This document shows positions 46,245-58,418 of a stretch of 64,000 nucleotides of DNA, one piece after another. Under the pieces are notes generated by a model. It was not told the DNA's origin, did no database searches, and saw nothing but the letters and a program-made list of their open reading frames with translations. The first letter of the stretch is position 1. Every line of letters begins with the position of its first letter. A program made the position numbers and the translations under genes. Source of the DNA: Carettochelys insculpta (lineage: Eukaryota > Chordata > Testudines > Carettochelyidae); assembly GCF_033958435.1 (NCBI RefSeq), contig NC_134137.1:172559501-172623500 (forward strand). The letters run 5' to 3'.

Positions 46245-46969
46245 TACACAGGGAGCTCGGGGAACGGGGGGAGGAGGTGGGGGGAAATGAAGAGATGCCC
46301 GAAGCCCCTGAAATGGGCAATGCACTCAGTCTCTGGAAGCCACCAGCTGTGCAAGTCTGAGTTCGTTATTCCCCAGCACTGTCTGCGTTCCAGCAGTGCT
46401 GGATGTTTGTAGCTTTCGAATCGCTTCTGTAATGTCTTTTCCTTGCGCTAGCCTCAGTCACAGTTTAAAGCAGGGCAAGGGGTGGGTAGTGTTGCACCAC
46501 AATCCGGAATAGACTTCACACATGCACAGATCCCCAAAGGAGATCTAGGAGTAACTGAAGCCATTAGCAAGATAAACATCTTTCTGGCCACTCCCAGCCA
46601 TGTATTTTGTGATGCAAAAGGCTTTTTTCCGCCATTTGTAGTGCATCAAGGCTCAGCTAGCCACTGCATATAAATAGGTGACCTTGGAGCTGGACTGGTA
46701 GGGTTATGCTACGAGAAAAATCAAAAGACTGATCCCCGTTCCTGGGCCCAACCATCTGTCACATCTGGCATCAAGGCTATCCAGGTAATTTAAACTGTTT
46801 TATATTTTAGAGCACAGTCACATATTTGATTTTGAACAAAGGATCCCTTTTCCAATTCTGAAATATAAAACTACAAGCAGTTAATGAAATTAAAGCTTTT
46901 TCCAAGAGTGTGTAATAGCTGGAGACTGGGTCCGGAGATTAGGTCAGGAGACATAGGGCATCTTAAGGA

Positions 46970-47362
46970 AAACTGTACTGATCTGAGCAGAACCTGCATC
47001 CCTGATGTGATTAATAACCAAGAAATTAATGTGGAATCTTCTTCACTCAGCGCATAGTTAACCTGTGGAACTCCTTGCCAGAGGAGACTGTGAGGGCTAG
47101 GACTGTAACAGAATTTAAGAAAGAGCTGGATAAATTCCTGGAGGTTAGGTCCATAAAAGGCTATTAGCCAAGGGTAGGAATGGTGTCCCTGGCCTCTGAT
47201 TGTCAGAGGCTGGAGGTGGATGGCAGGAGACAAATCGCTTGATCATTGTCTTCGGTCCACCCCCTCTGGAGCACCTGGCACTGGCCACGGTTGGCAGACA
47301 GGCTACTGGGCTGGATGGACCTTTGGTCTGACCTGGTATGGCCGTTCTAATGTTATGTTCTT
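46970..47362 (+). mobile_element. CR1 LINE 3' end
   Basis: TGTGGAACTCCTTGCCAGAG, then AAGAGCTGGATAAATTCCTG, CTGGGCTGGATGGACC and a terminus TCTAATGTTATGTTCTTA are a characteristic CR1 3' UTR. It is 5'-truncated and non-coding. Confidence 0.88.
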
Positions 47363-47403
47363 AATCTTTATGGAAAATTGGCCTTCTCAACTAAACTAAA
47401 CCT

Positions 47404-47423
47404 GTTTTTTTTTTTTTTTTTTA
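47404..47423. repeat. Poly(T) run
   Basis: A run of about 19 T lies between the CR1 3' end and the older CR1 copy. It may be the A-tail of an inserted piece on the minus strand. Confidence 0.7.
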
Positions 47424-47429
47424 AGAGTA

Positions 47430-48455
47430 CAAGTTTGATTGACAAAGCAGACTGCACTGATGAAATATACTTAGGCTTTTTGTAAGGCATATGACTAAGT
47501 GCTCCACAGCATTCTGATTAAAAGTTTAGCACTGTGCAATAGTAATAAATTAAAAGGATTAAGAACAGGCTAACTGACAGATCTCAAAAAGTAGATGGTG
47601 ATTTTCCACTGACAGCTAATGGAAGTGTCTCCAGTGATGTTCTGCCAGGATTGGTTCTAAATCTGGTGCCCTTTTTATCAAAAATGTGGAAGCCAATGTA
47701 AAAAAATTACTGCTTAGCAAACCTGTGGGTGAAACAAAGATTGGCTGAATGACAAATAACAATGAGGGCAGGGTAGAGCAGTATTGCCTCTGGTAAGCAT
47801 TCAGACATTAAAAGGTTGGCTTAAAAAATCACGCAAACTTAAAAATACAATACCTTTTGCATTGTTATTTGCCTTTTGCTTTCAGAACCTTTAAAGGTGC
47901 ATTTGGTAAATGTTTTCAAGCTTCTCTTTGCAAACACGAAGCCTAGATAATTTCATGTAAAAAAAGAAAAAAGCTGAGATTCTTGCACATTCACTTAACT
48001 CCAGGAGCTGGACCGTTAAGAAACGTGCCAAGTATCACAAGACTTGTGCTAAATCAGTAGAAGTGGTGGCAACAGTGGGTAGACTCAGTGATTTTGATTA
48101 CTTGGTAAGCTGGGCCTATTCTAAAATGCTTGTAATACAGGCCACATGTATGGAATGTGGGACTATATCCTGGCAAGCAGCATCTCTGGAAAGGATTTAG
48201 CATCATAACAGATAAACAACTCTGCATGAATACACCCAGCGTGATGCTGGGGTGGAAAAGGCCAATGCAATCTTTGGCTGTACAAAGACTGGCACAGTGG
48301 GTACAAGCAGACAGGTGGTTTGACCTCTGTTTATGGAGTGGGTGAGACTGGCAGTAAAAGACTGTAGATAGTTCTGGTGTCTTTATTTTAAAAAGGATAA
48401 TGAAGAACTGGAGGAGAGAAGAGCCACAGAATAATCTGAGAGATGAAAAACAGGT
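47430..48455 (+). mobile_element. Old, heavily decayed CR1 LINE
   Basis: Traces of RT motifs remain. PGLVLNLVPFLS at about 47650 recalls motif B. NTPSVMLGWKRPMQSLAV at about 48225-48280 and an ending like RMMKNWRREEPQNNL near 48395-48440 recall the C-terminal part. Many gaps and stops are present. Assignment was by eye. Confidence 0.55.
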
Positions 48456-48769
48456 CTTACACCATGAGCCTTAGAGCTCACTATGTTTAGTTTATCCCAA
48501 AGGGAGGTCAGGCACTGCCGTGATAACAGTACACAAGGTGATAACCCCACAGAGACAGCACTGCAGGGCTCTTTAATTCTAGTAGATAAAGGCGTAACAG
48601 CCAGTACTGGCTGGAAGCTGAAGCCTGACCTTAAAACTGGGCCTTTCTTAAAGGTACTGACTTCAGTACCTCTCCCCACGCAGTCAGTCACTCTATCAGC
48701 ACGCCCCCATCCCCTCCCGCCCAACCAGTGCCTCCAACTTGCCACAAGCAGCTATTCTGTACATGCAGG

Positions 48770-48970
48770 AGGTGCTGCGGGGTGGGGGCGGGCAGAGGGG
48801 AGGCATAAGGGCCAGGTGCGCTAGGGGGAGGGGATGGGAAAAGGCAGGAAAGGGATGGGAGTGGGAGGCAAAGAGGGGAGCCGGAAAAGGCAGGGCAGGG
48901 GTGTGGAGCCTTGGGTAAGAAGTGGAGTGGTGGGGGGGCAGAGCCCGAGGCAGAGTAGGAGAGGGGAGCA
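48770..48970. repeat. G/A-rich purine tract
   Basis: About 200 bases of strongly purine-rich + strand sequence with many runs of three or more G. No coding sequence is supported in either strand. Confidence 0.6.
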
Positions 48971-50075
48971 CCCCCGGCCCATTAGAAACTCTGCCTGTAT
49001 GGTCGTGCTAATCAGAAACACGGTGAGGGTGATGAGCGACCTTTGAAACAAACAGCCAGTGCTAGGCGTGTGCAGACTGAGCAACAGCTTACGGTCTTGA
49101 GCAGTACTAGGAAACCCAAATCCCCCCTTCCAGTTGCTTGTTATCATAGGGACTCACCTGTTTCGGGGTTGGGGTGGGGCTGTTCCTGCTCCAAATGGAC
49201 TAGCATCAGCTCTGGGAACCAACTTCAGCTCAAGACTGGCTGCCTTTCTAGAAGACCTGTTTTAGCCAAAGGCCCAGGCATGGGTTCCATAGAGGGGTAA
49301 CTGGGAGAAATTCTATGCCCTGTGCTGTGCAGATGGTCAGAGTAGATAATCTGATGAGCCCTCCTGGCCTAAACAAGATCTACAGAGCCTGGAGCACTAC
49401 ACTTGCTTGAGGCAGGCAGGGTTACATGCATTAAATACAGCATTTAAAAGAGTGAGCTATAGGTGGGCCTTAAAGTGCCTTACTGCCCTTTATTCTCTGT
49501 TTCACTCATCTAAAACAGGTAAGTGAATTCACTGCCACTTTATAGATTGTGAAGCCGAGGCACTGGGTTTAAGTAATATGCCCCAGGTTATCGGGTGTAA
49601 GTGGCAAGGCCAGCGTGAGTGCACAAGGGCCCTGGCTGCCAGGTCACTCATCAGTCTGTTACAGCACATAATGCTGTTTGAGCCCACTGGCAGACACACC
49701 CAGGACTGCAACACTGGCCTGTCCAGGTAAGTAAAGGAAGAGCTAATTTAAGCTCGCTGGTGCAGGGGTTTCATGTTGGTTGGTATTTGTAAAGGAGCTT
49801 TCCCTTCTCTCACCCAAGCGGCTCGTTCCTGGCCAATTTTTATTTTGCTCGTGCACAAACATTGCAATCCAAGCACGTGGGTGTGACTGCCATCCGGTGG
49901 ACTGGAACCACTGATGCTTAGTGCAGGAGCCTTTGCAGCTGGAGCTAAGAGCCAGCTGTAGTTAGCAAGGTTGGCCTGAGCCTGGAGGTGCTTTTACTAT
50001 ACAATTTATTCTTACAATGCTAAAGCCGATTCATGAGTAACTATTTTACAGTCACATGACTCTCTGATTTCAGCA

Positions 50076-50402
50076 CAGGCTGAATTTGTCTAATCCAGCA
50101 CACGCTCATCTGGCAACATCTGTAATATCCAGCACGATATTAGTTAGCTGGATGACCGCTTGTCATGGGCATGGCCAAGTTTCCAGTGGGCCCATTAAGT
50201 TTGTTTCCCACCACCAGTCCTGGCTCTCAGTGTTCTGTGCTGTTATTTAGCTGTAAGTTACCCTGAAATGTCTTCTGAGAGCCCAGGAAGCAGTGGAAGT
50301 GTTGGTGATGTGCTAGACAATATTGACCTCCTGTCATCAGGCAATTCTGTCGTTTGGCACCGGTCAGGTCCTGAAGATGCCAGATGACAGAGGGTCCACC
50401 TT
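50076..50402. mobile_element. pogo/Tigger-like MITE, family 1 (diverged)
   Basis: The left end CAGGCTGAATTTGTCTAATC and right end GAGGGTCCACCTT are worn versions of the family ends at 38362 and 13442. The interior matches 38362-38687 in the same orientation (CACCAGTCCTGGCTC, AGTGTTCTGTGCTGTT, TAGACAATATTGAC). It ends about 110 bases before the secreted-protein ORF. Confidence 0.75.
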
Positions 50403-50518
50403 TACCACCATTTCTCTCACAAGGCTTATCTCAACAATTGTATAAATGACAGGTGTGTCTGAGCCAGAAAGGGCTGTGCTAGTTCTTTGCCTTTCTCTTT
50501 CTAAAAAAATAGACTAAA

Positions 50519-51067
50519 ATGGAGCCTCAACGCTTGCTTTACCTGCTCCTGAGCTGCTTTCCCCTCCACAAAGCTGCCAGCAAACCCTTGAAACCAGCCT
50601 GCACTCTTGGACAATGTAGCCCATGCCTGGATGACGACACACTGAAGGATAACTGCTGTGCTCCATGTGCCCCTCCCTGCTCCTGCCCAGATTACCACCA
50701 GTTTGAATGTGCCATGCAAGGCTACGAGGACGGAAACATCCCTGTGGGAAAATCTTTCTACATCGACTTTGCCACCCAAGTCTGCACCTGCGTTTCAACA
50801 GGGAATATCTCCTGCACTTCAATTTGCCCCACAGTTTCACCAACGTGCAAGGAGACAGGCAGCCCTCCGGATGGCTGTCCCCAGTGCGTCTGTCACATTG
50901 ACCAGAAGAGAATCGTAACGGCTGGCACCACCATCCCCAGGGGAAGGGAGATTTGTGTGTGTCCCCCAGATGGTGGGAAACTGCTCTGCACCCCAACCAC
51001 CCCTCAGCCCCCCAACGGCACTACAGAGCACCCTGTGCCCTCCTTAAAGAGTTCCAATGTACCCTGA
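50519..51067 (+). CDS. Predicted secreted cysteine-rich protein with VWC-like region, 182 aa
   Basis: I do not recognise this gene. Residues 1 to about 21 form a typical signal peptide (basic n-region, LLYLLLSCF core, small residues before the mature start). The mature part has 20 Cys, with a cluster CTLGQCSPC...NCCAPCAPPCSC at about 28-55. After it comes a von Willebrand factor C-like region: GYEDGNIPVGKSFYID, VCTC, SCTSIC and PDGCPQCVC. There are N-glycosylation sequons NIS and NGT, and a Pro/Thr-rich end. There is no second membrane segment before the stop. Just upstream a pyrimidine-rich stretch followed by AATAG at 50508-50512 could be a splice acceptor, which would put the start ATG six bases into an exon. 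It lies about 11 kb downstream of CBS on the same strand. The dense, VWC-spaced cysteine pattern argues for a real coding exon. Confidence 0.65.
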   Translation: MEPQRLLYLLLSCFPLHKAASKPLKPACTLGQCSPCLDDDTLKDNCCAPCAPPCSCPDYHQFECAMQGYEDGNIPVGKSFYIDFATQVCTCVSTGNISCTSICPTVSPTCKETGSPPDGCPQCVCHIDQKRIVTAGTTIPRGREICVCPPDGGKLLCTPTTPQPPNGTTEHPVPSLKSSNVP

Positions 51068-51211
51068 ACTCCCCCCACCCTTACATAGGCCTCATCCTTA
51101 CCCCTACCCACATCCATCATGAGGGTGGTGCAGTGCACTGGAGAGCCCCTCTCTGCTCAGGCCCTGCCCCCACACCACTTCTACCTCTGCTCTGCCCCCC
51201 TCCCCCCCAAG

Positions 51212-51277
51212 CCCTCCGACTCACCTGACGGTGGAAGTGGGCTGGGAGCTGTGGTCTTCTGCTTCCTGTTGCTGCTG
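51212..51277 (+). other. Possible small exon encoding a hydrophobic tail
   Basis: A long pyrimidine tract ending CCCCCCCAAG precedes 51212, and a consensus donor GTGAGT follows 51277. The 22 codons read PSDSPDGGSGLGAVVFCFLLLL, in the same frame as the ORF ending at 51067. Joined to a cryptic donor such as GTACCC at 51059, it would give a membrane-anchored or GPI-type variant of that protein. This is only a model and no transcript evidence is available. Confidence 0.25.
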
Positions 51278-51437
51278 GTGAGTGCAGAGACAGGCCCAAC
51301 CCCTGCTGCCAGCCCCCCTCCCCACCCCCCCCCAAGCCCCGGGGCCGCATTCGGCCCTGCATTTCTGCAGCCCTCTGAGGATTCCACCCAGGCATGGGAA
51401 CCCAGGTGCTTGCACTGAATGGTACTATGATAAGGAT

Positions 51438-51466
51438 CACGCACGCACGCGCACGCACGCACACTG
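51438..51466. repeat. (ACGC)n/(AC)n microsatellite
   Basis: CACGCACGCACGCGCACGCA and following bases form a short alternating purine-pyrimidine tract with Z-DNA potential. Confidence 0.8.
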
Positions 51467-52722
51467 AGCCCCACGGCTGGCATACGGTGGCCATTACGGT
51501 TTGACACGCGACTGGACAGAACTGTGTACTCCCTTCCCAGTACCAGGGTGCCGGCCTTGTTAATGTGGGGGAAAACGCTGCTCAACAGGGCCAACATTTT
51601 TTTTTTTTTTTGGCTGCGCATAGTTTTGCCCACTCAATACATTTTTATTTTTGGAGAATCAAATTAACTGCTGTCAGCCCCATCCCCTACTGAACACTGC
51701 CCAGCTGTATGCAACGCAGCCCGTACCTGCACACCCAGCGCCTCACAAAGCCTCACGTCAGGAAGCTTCCCTGTCACATTCATAACTCTACACCAGCCTG
51801 AGGGCCAGAGCCCATGACTGTGCCTGACCTTTAAGTGCGCTTTGAGAGCCGCCCTCAGTCACAGCACAGCATGTGCAAGGCCCCTTGTGGCTGACTGTAC
51901 CAAGACACCAGGCAGCTCTTTCATGGCTGCACTGGGGCAATTTTTCTCACTGAGAGCCACCTGTTCCTTCAGGCTACCAAACGCCTTCAGGGGCCAGGCT
52001 GCGCCTGTGGTGCTGGTAAATGGCGCGTTCTGCGGTGGTGTCAAGCAGCATCCCCTGTAAGCTGAGTGCTTGGGCAGTCACCCAGGAGAGATTCAGGCAC
52101 CGCCCAGCTGACAGCATGTGTGTTTTGTGGTGCTCATTGCATGTTTAGCAGGGAGCTGATGCTGGGATACGCCAGCATCACTGGTTTCTAATCTGTAAGG
52201 CACACTTTGGCCTGGCCGACTCCTCAAGAGGTGCCTGTTCAGGAAGAAGCCCTACTGGTGTGTGAGGGATTTGTTGTGCATGTCAGCAGTAGCAATCTTT
52301 TCGTTGGCTGAAATTAACCCAGTAATGCCCAAATCTAGGGACCCCAGCAGTGTTCACAATCGCTGCTCAGACTAGAGCACAAAACACAACCACTTCGTCA
52401 GGTCGGCATCCAGCCAGCCGCTGTGCATAGAGCAGACATAGAACACATCGTGCGTACGATGTGAGCCAGGTGGGACAGCACAAACCAAAGTAGCTGGGGG
52501 GGGGGGGGGCGTGGAGACCAGTCACTGCTTCAGCCAGGAGCCATGCAATAAGGATGTGAGCTGGAAGAAGAAAAAAAAAAAATACGCCAGGGCTTTGTTG
52601 AGTGCATGGAGCAAACTTGTAATTTCGCCTCAAGCATCTCCACCACTAGTTCTTTTGCATTTGTACTGAAGGCATTTGTCTCTTCGTTCACCAGAGAAGC
52701 AAAGCGCATCCTTCTCATAGAC

Positions 52723-53994
52723 CAGTGGGTCTCAACTGGGGGGTGGGGGGGTCCACAAAGCCTTCGAGGGTGGGGACGGGGTGTGAGGCTGCAGGGCTCT
52801 TTGGATGAAGCCCATGTTCCCCCACTGCTGGCACACAACCCCACAAACCATGGAGCAGAGTGGCATGGAGGGCCTGATGCCAGGTGTGCCAGGGGCCTCC
52901 ACCCATCCCCCCACTCCAGTTGGGAGCCTTAGTGCCCCCTACCCAGTATGAAGCTGGAAGCAGCACAGGACTGAAAACATGGGGTCTGGCACCACCCCTC
53001 CCTCCCACTGACCCTGGCAGTGGATCCTGACTCTCCCCCACCCCCCGCCATGGTCTGAAGCCTAGAGCGGCATGGGCCGGAGGCTAGGAGCCCATTGCTA
53101 CCCCCTTCCCCTCCCCATCAGAAGCTGGGAGCAGCGTGAAGCTGAAGCCCTGATGCTCCCCACACACAGAGGCCCTGAGCTCATGGGCAGAGTTGCGGGG
53201 GGCACAAGGGTGCTCCCCAGACTGCAGTGTCTTACCCAGAGTGACCGCTTGAGTCCCCATCTCTCCGGTTTCCCTCAGGCCTCACCCGCTGGCCAGGTTG
53301 TAGGTGAGAAGCCAGTGCCAGGAAGCAGTTTCTCTGGCTGGTGGTGGCATGGCTCAGGCAGATGTGGCACTTCCCCATCTACTGGTGGGACCACAGGGTG
53401 CTGCTGCTCCTCTGCTCTCAGCCCCCTTTGACTGCTCATGCAGCCCATAAGAGCTACCCAGGCAGGGGGAACCAGCTCTGAGGCAGCAGAGGCCTCTGGA
53501 AGCAGCCACCATGGGGGAAGCCTCCCTACACATTTCCCATAGCTAGCCCCTCCTTGCCCCCGGCCACATACAGGCCCCAGCTCTCCCCCCGCCCCACAAG
53601 CTCCTGAGCTACCCCCCCCCACAGCACACGGCCCCTAGCTACCCCCTCCTTGCACCCCAACGGTTTCACAAACTGTTTGAACTGAGATCTCCACCCTGCC
53701 CTCCCACCCTTTGAGTTTCGTTTTTGGTTGTGTCCCCAATGGGTGGTCTGTTAAGTTGGCTCAGGGCGAAGAGGTGGCACTGTCTCTCTGGACTCTGCTG
53801 TGCAGAACTGTCCTGTGCCCCACTCGCCTTGGTCTCTTACCCCCCAAATAAGAGTCAAACGACATCTGTGACCAAGAGCGCCCACCCTGCGGGCCTGGAG
53901 CCCTGTGTCTCACTCCTCCTGCCCCCAAGCCTCACTGTTTTCATAGAAAATGGGGGAGGGGTGGGGAAGGACTCAGAGAGAGAATGGTTGAGAA
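52723..53994. mobile_element. Probable hAT-like non-autonomous element with GC-rich interior
   Basis: The left end CAGTGGGTCTCAACTG and right end GAATGGTTGAGAACATT form a diverged inverted pair of the hAT CAGTGGTTCTCAAC style. The 1.25 kb between them is GC-rich and low in complexity, unlike the flanks. No intact transposase was found. A clean 8-bp duplication was not identified, so the boundaries are tentative. Confidence 0.45.
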
Positions 53995-54475
53995 CATTAT
54001 AACCCAGCTATCAGAGAAGGGTGCCTCCCCCAACAACTCCCCCATCTTATCTGATCCATCCTAGAGTGAACTGTGGTACAAATACCCAAACTACTGCAGA
54101 CTTCTTTTGTTAGTATTTAATGTCTGAAGCAGCAGAACCATTACCATATGACTGGTCTTACCTGCTGTGCAGGTATCTAAAATAACACAAATGGAACTCA
54201 CAGCCTGTGCATTATTTCAAGTTTGAATGTATTAGCCACTGCCATTAGCTGTCATTCTGCAGCTCATTCGAGCCAATCATGCTCAGCTTGCAAATACGTT
54301 ATATAGATGTACACGAAATACTTTGTGCAAACAAATTTCTGTCAATAGGGGTCACATGATGCTGTGTCTAGCCTTTGACTGCATAATGAACTTCTAAAAT
54401 AGAATGATTTGACAAAAGTAAACATACAATGTTTGTATGAGCACAAGAAACAGCCCCTCTCTTTTGAGCTCTGGG

Positions 54476-54512
54476 TGTGTATATATATATACACATACAC
54501 ACACACACACAC
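54476..54512. repeat. (TA)n/(CA)n microsatellite
   Basis: GTGTGTATATATATATACAC then CACACACACAC forms a compound alternating repeat about 20 bases before the MITE at 54534. Confidence 0.9.
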
Positions 54513-54533
54513 TTCACTTACTAGAGTGCATTA

Positions 54534-55087
54534 CAAGAAACCCTCGCCATTTGCCGTAGATACGTTTCTGACTGTGAATAGTGAAATCCACAAATACTGT
54601 GGGTTGTGTGAGTGCAGGGCTAACCTCCCCCATTCTGCAGGCCCCACCCATCCCATGCTCTGGCACCACCCTGTTCCCTTCCTCCCCCCCACAAGCCCCA
54701 GGCAATGGGACCCAGGGATTACTTGGCTGAGGACCAGGTGGGGTAGAGGCTGCAGGGGTTGCCTCCCCTCCACACAGGCAGCAAAGCAGGATGCTATTTC
54801 CGCCCCCCATGTGGCAAGTGTGGAGGGAGGCAACCCCTGCAACCTTCATCTCCTGACCTTCAGCCCCAGGTAACCTCCTATCTTGGGGCAGGGAGCCTGA
54901 CAGCTGCTGTGGCCTCACAACAGGCCCCATACCCTTGTTTCTACCCCCGGCAGGCCAGGGAATAGGCTGCAATGAGGAAGGTATAAGACGGTGGTGGCAG
55001 GAAGGGCAAGGCTTGGGGAACAGGAGACCTCCACGAACATGCAAAATTGTAAATAAATAGCGATTTACATATTGCAAGGGTCTCCTG
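54534..55087. mobile_element. pogo/Tigger-like MITE, family 2, GC-rich interior
   Basis: Inverted ends are CAAGAAACCCTCGCCATTTG and, on the right, ATTGCAAGGGTCTCCTG, with TA on both outer sides (54532-54533 and 55088-55089). The outer ~80 bases are ordinary, but the middle 400 bases are GC-rich and repetitive in composition. A minus-strand open frame of 193 codons spans almost the entire element and has no protein-like signature. Confidence 0.8.
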
Positions 55088-56649
55088 TAGTTCATGTGAC
55101 TCCTTCTTAGATCAACTGTATTTTTCTTACATGGTTTTCCCCTTAATAAAATAATGCAAATTCACGATAAAGCTTCACTTGAATTGTTGACAGAATGCAT
55201 TCACTTGAAAACAAAAGAACGTGTCCCAACTGCATATGATTCACAGTTTCATGCAGAAGGGAGAGTATTTTAGTTACAGTGGTTCCGTCCTGTACCATTT
55301 TTTGTTGTTTGTATTTTCTTCCTTGTATTTGTGTATAAATTTATTGTGAGGCTCAGATTTTCAGCTGTGCAACCACATCCGCAGGTACTCAATTTGCATA
55401 TGCACTAAGGTCATTCAGCATCATATACAAGTATGTCTATGCAAGTCAGAATTTACATGGGCTCATTAGCTTGTACCTATGCAAAACTGCACCTATATGG
55501 GAGGGTGTGCCCCCCCCACCCTGAAACGCTGGTTAAAATGTTGGAAAACATTCAATGAAAACACACAAACATTTTTTTGTGCTTTTAAAAATAGTTTTTA
55601 CACACACACACAAACACATCAAATGATGGCTTTTGCTTGAGCTGTGTGATAACTCTGCAAAGCATTCTCACCTATTATTTTTCGTAGCCATAGATAGATT
55701 TGATGGGGGTTTCTTTATTAGATTGCAACAATATCAAGGTATTTCACGCGTTGAACCTATACTACTTGTCACTCTTCTTTGAACATAACCCGCCCCCCCC
55801 CACGGCCCAGTTACATAAAACCATGGAACACTAACATTAAATAGGTGGAAACTGATGTGTTCTTCTGGCATGCCCATGCCGGCAGTCAAAGCTACCTGCA
55901 AAAAATTACTTAAATGTGATTTCTGGAAATGTTTTGGAGCACGTATACATGGCACTGCAAGTGCTTGTGTTCCCAATACATTCAAGTCAGACTTTGGCCA
56001 GCAGTACCGCAAGGGGGTGCATGTGCTCCTGCTCTCCTGGTGCTCTCAGGCGAGAGCAAAGCAGATGAGTTCCTGCCACCTACCAGTCCCTCTTTGTTCC
56101 TTTACTTCAAAAAGGTACAGACTGTAGTGCAATGTGAAAGGTGGGAGAGTTACGAAATGTGTATAGGCACAATGCAGCTCAAACAACCTAAAGGTTTCCA
56201 GGCAGATTGTTCAGATTAGTCTCACCAAATGTCTAGCATCTCTGAGCCATGTTTTTCCCATCTGAACACCTGTTAAACCTTTATGCTTATAGCTGTGACT
56301 GCTGCCAGTCTTTTCCAGATACTACATTCTTTGATGAAAGGACCTGACCCTGAGATAGGCTCTGCATCCACAACTTCTATTCATGCAGACACATCTTAAG
56401 ATCAGATCTATAGCATTCTAAACCTTTTTGATTAAGATGTTCAAGGCTGACTACACAATTTAGCTATATCACACCCCCTGACTTGAAGAGAAGTGATGCA
56501 GATGAAAAATCCCCTGCCCATCTTTAAAATTGGATGTCTTTAAAAATTTGGAAGAAAAGGTATTATTTTGTCAAAATGCTTAAGACAGCTCTAGAAGACA
56601 CTATGCTTGCTCTAGCGCAGTAGCTGAATTAGTCAACATGGCAGAGGTG

Positions 56650-56830
56650 TATTATGTTCCTAAGTGTATACAGGTTTTGGAGGGAGCCATGTTAATCTGT
56701 TTGAGCAAAACCAACAAGGAGTCCAGTGGCACCTTAATACTAACAACTGTATTATGGAGTTAGTGTTCATGAGTTACAACTCACCTCAGCAGATGCATGA
56801 AGTGAATTGCAACTAGCAAAAGCTTATGCC
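56650..56830. repeat. Hairpin repeat family, diverged copy
   Basis: TTTGGAGGGAGCCATGTTAA, then AAGGAGTCCAGTGGCACCTT and AGCAAAAGCTTATGCC follow the family order. The arms are heavily diverged. Confidence 0.6.
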
Positions 56831-57011
56831 ATAGTAAAAATGATAGTTTTTAAAGTATATATTGAACAATGATAAATAATCTGTTCACTTGGGATAATTT
56901 AAGGAGAGAAACAGTGTGACCATAAAATTGATCTGTAGAATTTTTTTTAATGGGATCTTGTTACCATTCTGGTATCATTTAATTAGATATTAATCATAGT
57001 CAGAAAAACTA

Positions 57012-57090
57012 TCAAAACAAAAAGCAGCCAAGTAGCACTTTAAAAACTAGCAAAGAAAGCTCACCTAATAAACTATTTTGCTAGTCAGAA
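57012..57090. repeat. Hairpin repeat family, short fragment
   Basis: AGTAGCACTTTAAAAACTAG, then GCTCACCTAATAAACTATTT and GCTAG are fragments of the family's two arms with the centre deleted. Confidence 0.55.
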
Positions 57091-58418
57091 AAACTGTTTA
57101 TGTTATTTTATATTTTAAAGCAAAATAAAAAATCTTGTGCCAAAAAGTAGAAAATCACAATTATGAGGCATACATTATCCGTATAAGAAATGAAAAATGA
57201 ATTAAATTTTATTTTAAAAAATTGAGGAAAAATAAGTCCACTTTCAGAGTTGGTATATAAAATCAATATTCTAGCTCTGTAGTAACAGTTAAATTTATGT
57301 TTGGAGAGCATTAGTCAAGATTATAGAAGGATTGGTGTACTGAGACAAAAGATTCATCTGTCACAAATTCCCAGGCTAATACACATTATAAAAATATACT
57401 TGATTAACTACACATTTTTCATCGTTTTCCAAAAATTTAAAATGGCAATGGATTCATCCAATCATTTACTATGTGTATAAATGCAATGAAGTTCTCCAAA
57501 TTAGGTTCTGCATGATTTAACAAATTTACTTTTTGCATCATCTTTCCCTAACCACTGCACATTTTGCTAGGCAAAGGAAGTGTTAAAATACACATACTTC
57601 TGCATCTAATACCTAATACTAGCAGAAATACAATCTAAAACATTATAACACATATATATTACAAAAAGTGTCATACATTTATTTTGGGAAACTATATACA
57701 ATTTTTTCTAGTTTTAAAGTGAGCTAGTTGTAAAGTTGTGCATGATCAGCTAACAGGAGCTTCACTGTTTATTATTCTCTCTCATACTGCATTAAAAATA
57801 GTCCATACCTATTTTTTTTTAAATTGCTGGTAATAAGTCACTTAGAGATGAGAATTTTTAAAATTAGGCATGTTTTGAATCCTACAGAGATTTGTGCTGG
57901 CATGTTCAAAACTCTGAATTTCAAACCAATAGTAGAAGCCAGGAATGCAAAAGGGCTACTTTGACACAAAGTTTATATCCTTATGATAATTTTACTAATT
58001 CTGCCTCAGGTTAAAGTTTTCTATGTTTAAAAATAAGTCACAAGTATCCTTTTAAAGAGTATTTGAAAAATATAAAACAGTTAACTGCATTTATTATTTA
58101 ACAAAGATCCTTAAAGTCTTACTTAATGAGGCTATTTTAAACATGTCTGGGATTTTTAGGTCTTACGTGTAGTAGAGATGTTACCTAGTTTACAGTTTTA
58201 GACTGGGAAAAGTTAATAAAAAATTAACTCTGCAAAACATGTTTCTAAATCCTCCATGTATCAGGAAATCAGTCTCATCACATTCAATGCACAAAACTTA
58301 AAAAAAAAAAAAAACACACACAAAAAAAATCAGTAAAAGCTGAATCATGGGCTTGATTTGGATTTCATCCATGTGGCCACATATTCCCAAGCATACAGGC
58401 TATATGTGCAGTACAATA

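Larger units (their letters stand above)
55090..58418. other. AT-rich intergenic DNA
   Basis: No exon was recognised. The stretch includes two remnants of the hairpin repeat family (56650-56830 and 57012-57090). Otherwise the sequence is AT-rich with few recognisable repeats, particularly 57100-58400. That would be compatible with a long 3' UTR on the minus strand, but nothing proves it. Confidence 0.5.

Noticed and set aside
48790..48970. CpG island or promoter for the cysteine-rich gene
   Set aside because: The tract is rich in G and A runs with few CG dinucleotides, and it lies 1.5 kb from the ORF. It looks like simple purine-rich repeat.
50514..50996. 160-codon minus-strand frame opposite the cysteine-rich protein
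   Set aside because: It is an antisense shadow. The + strand has the signal peptide and VWC-like cysteine spacing, and the minus frame has neither.
54514..55095. 193-codon minus-strand open frame
   Set aside because: Its span coincides with the MITE bounded by TA at 54532 and 55089. The composition is low-complexity and no protein motif is visible.
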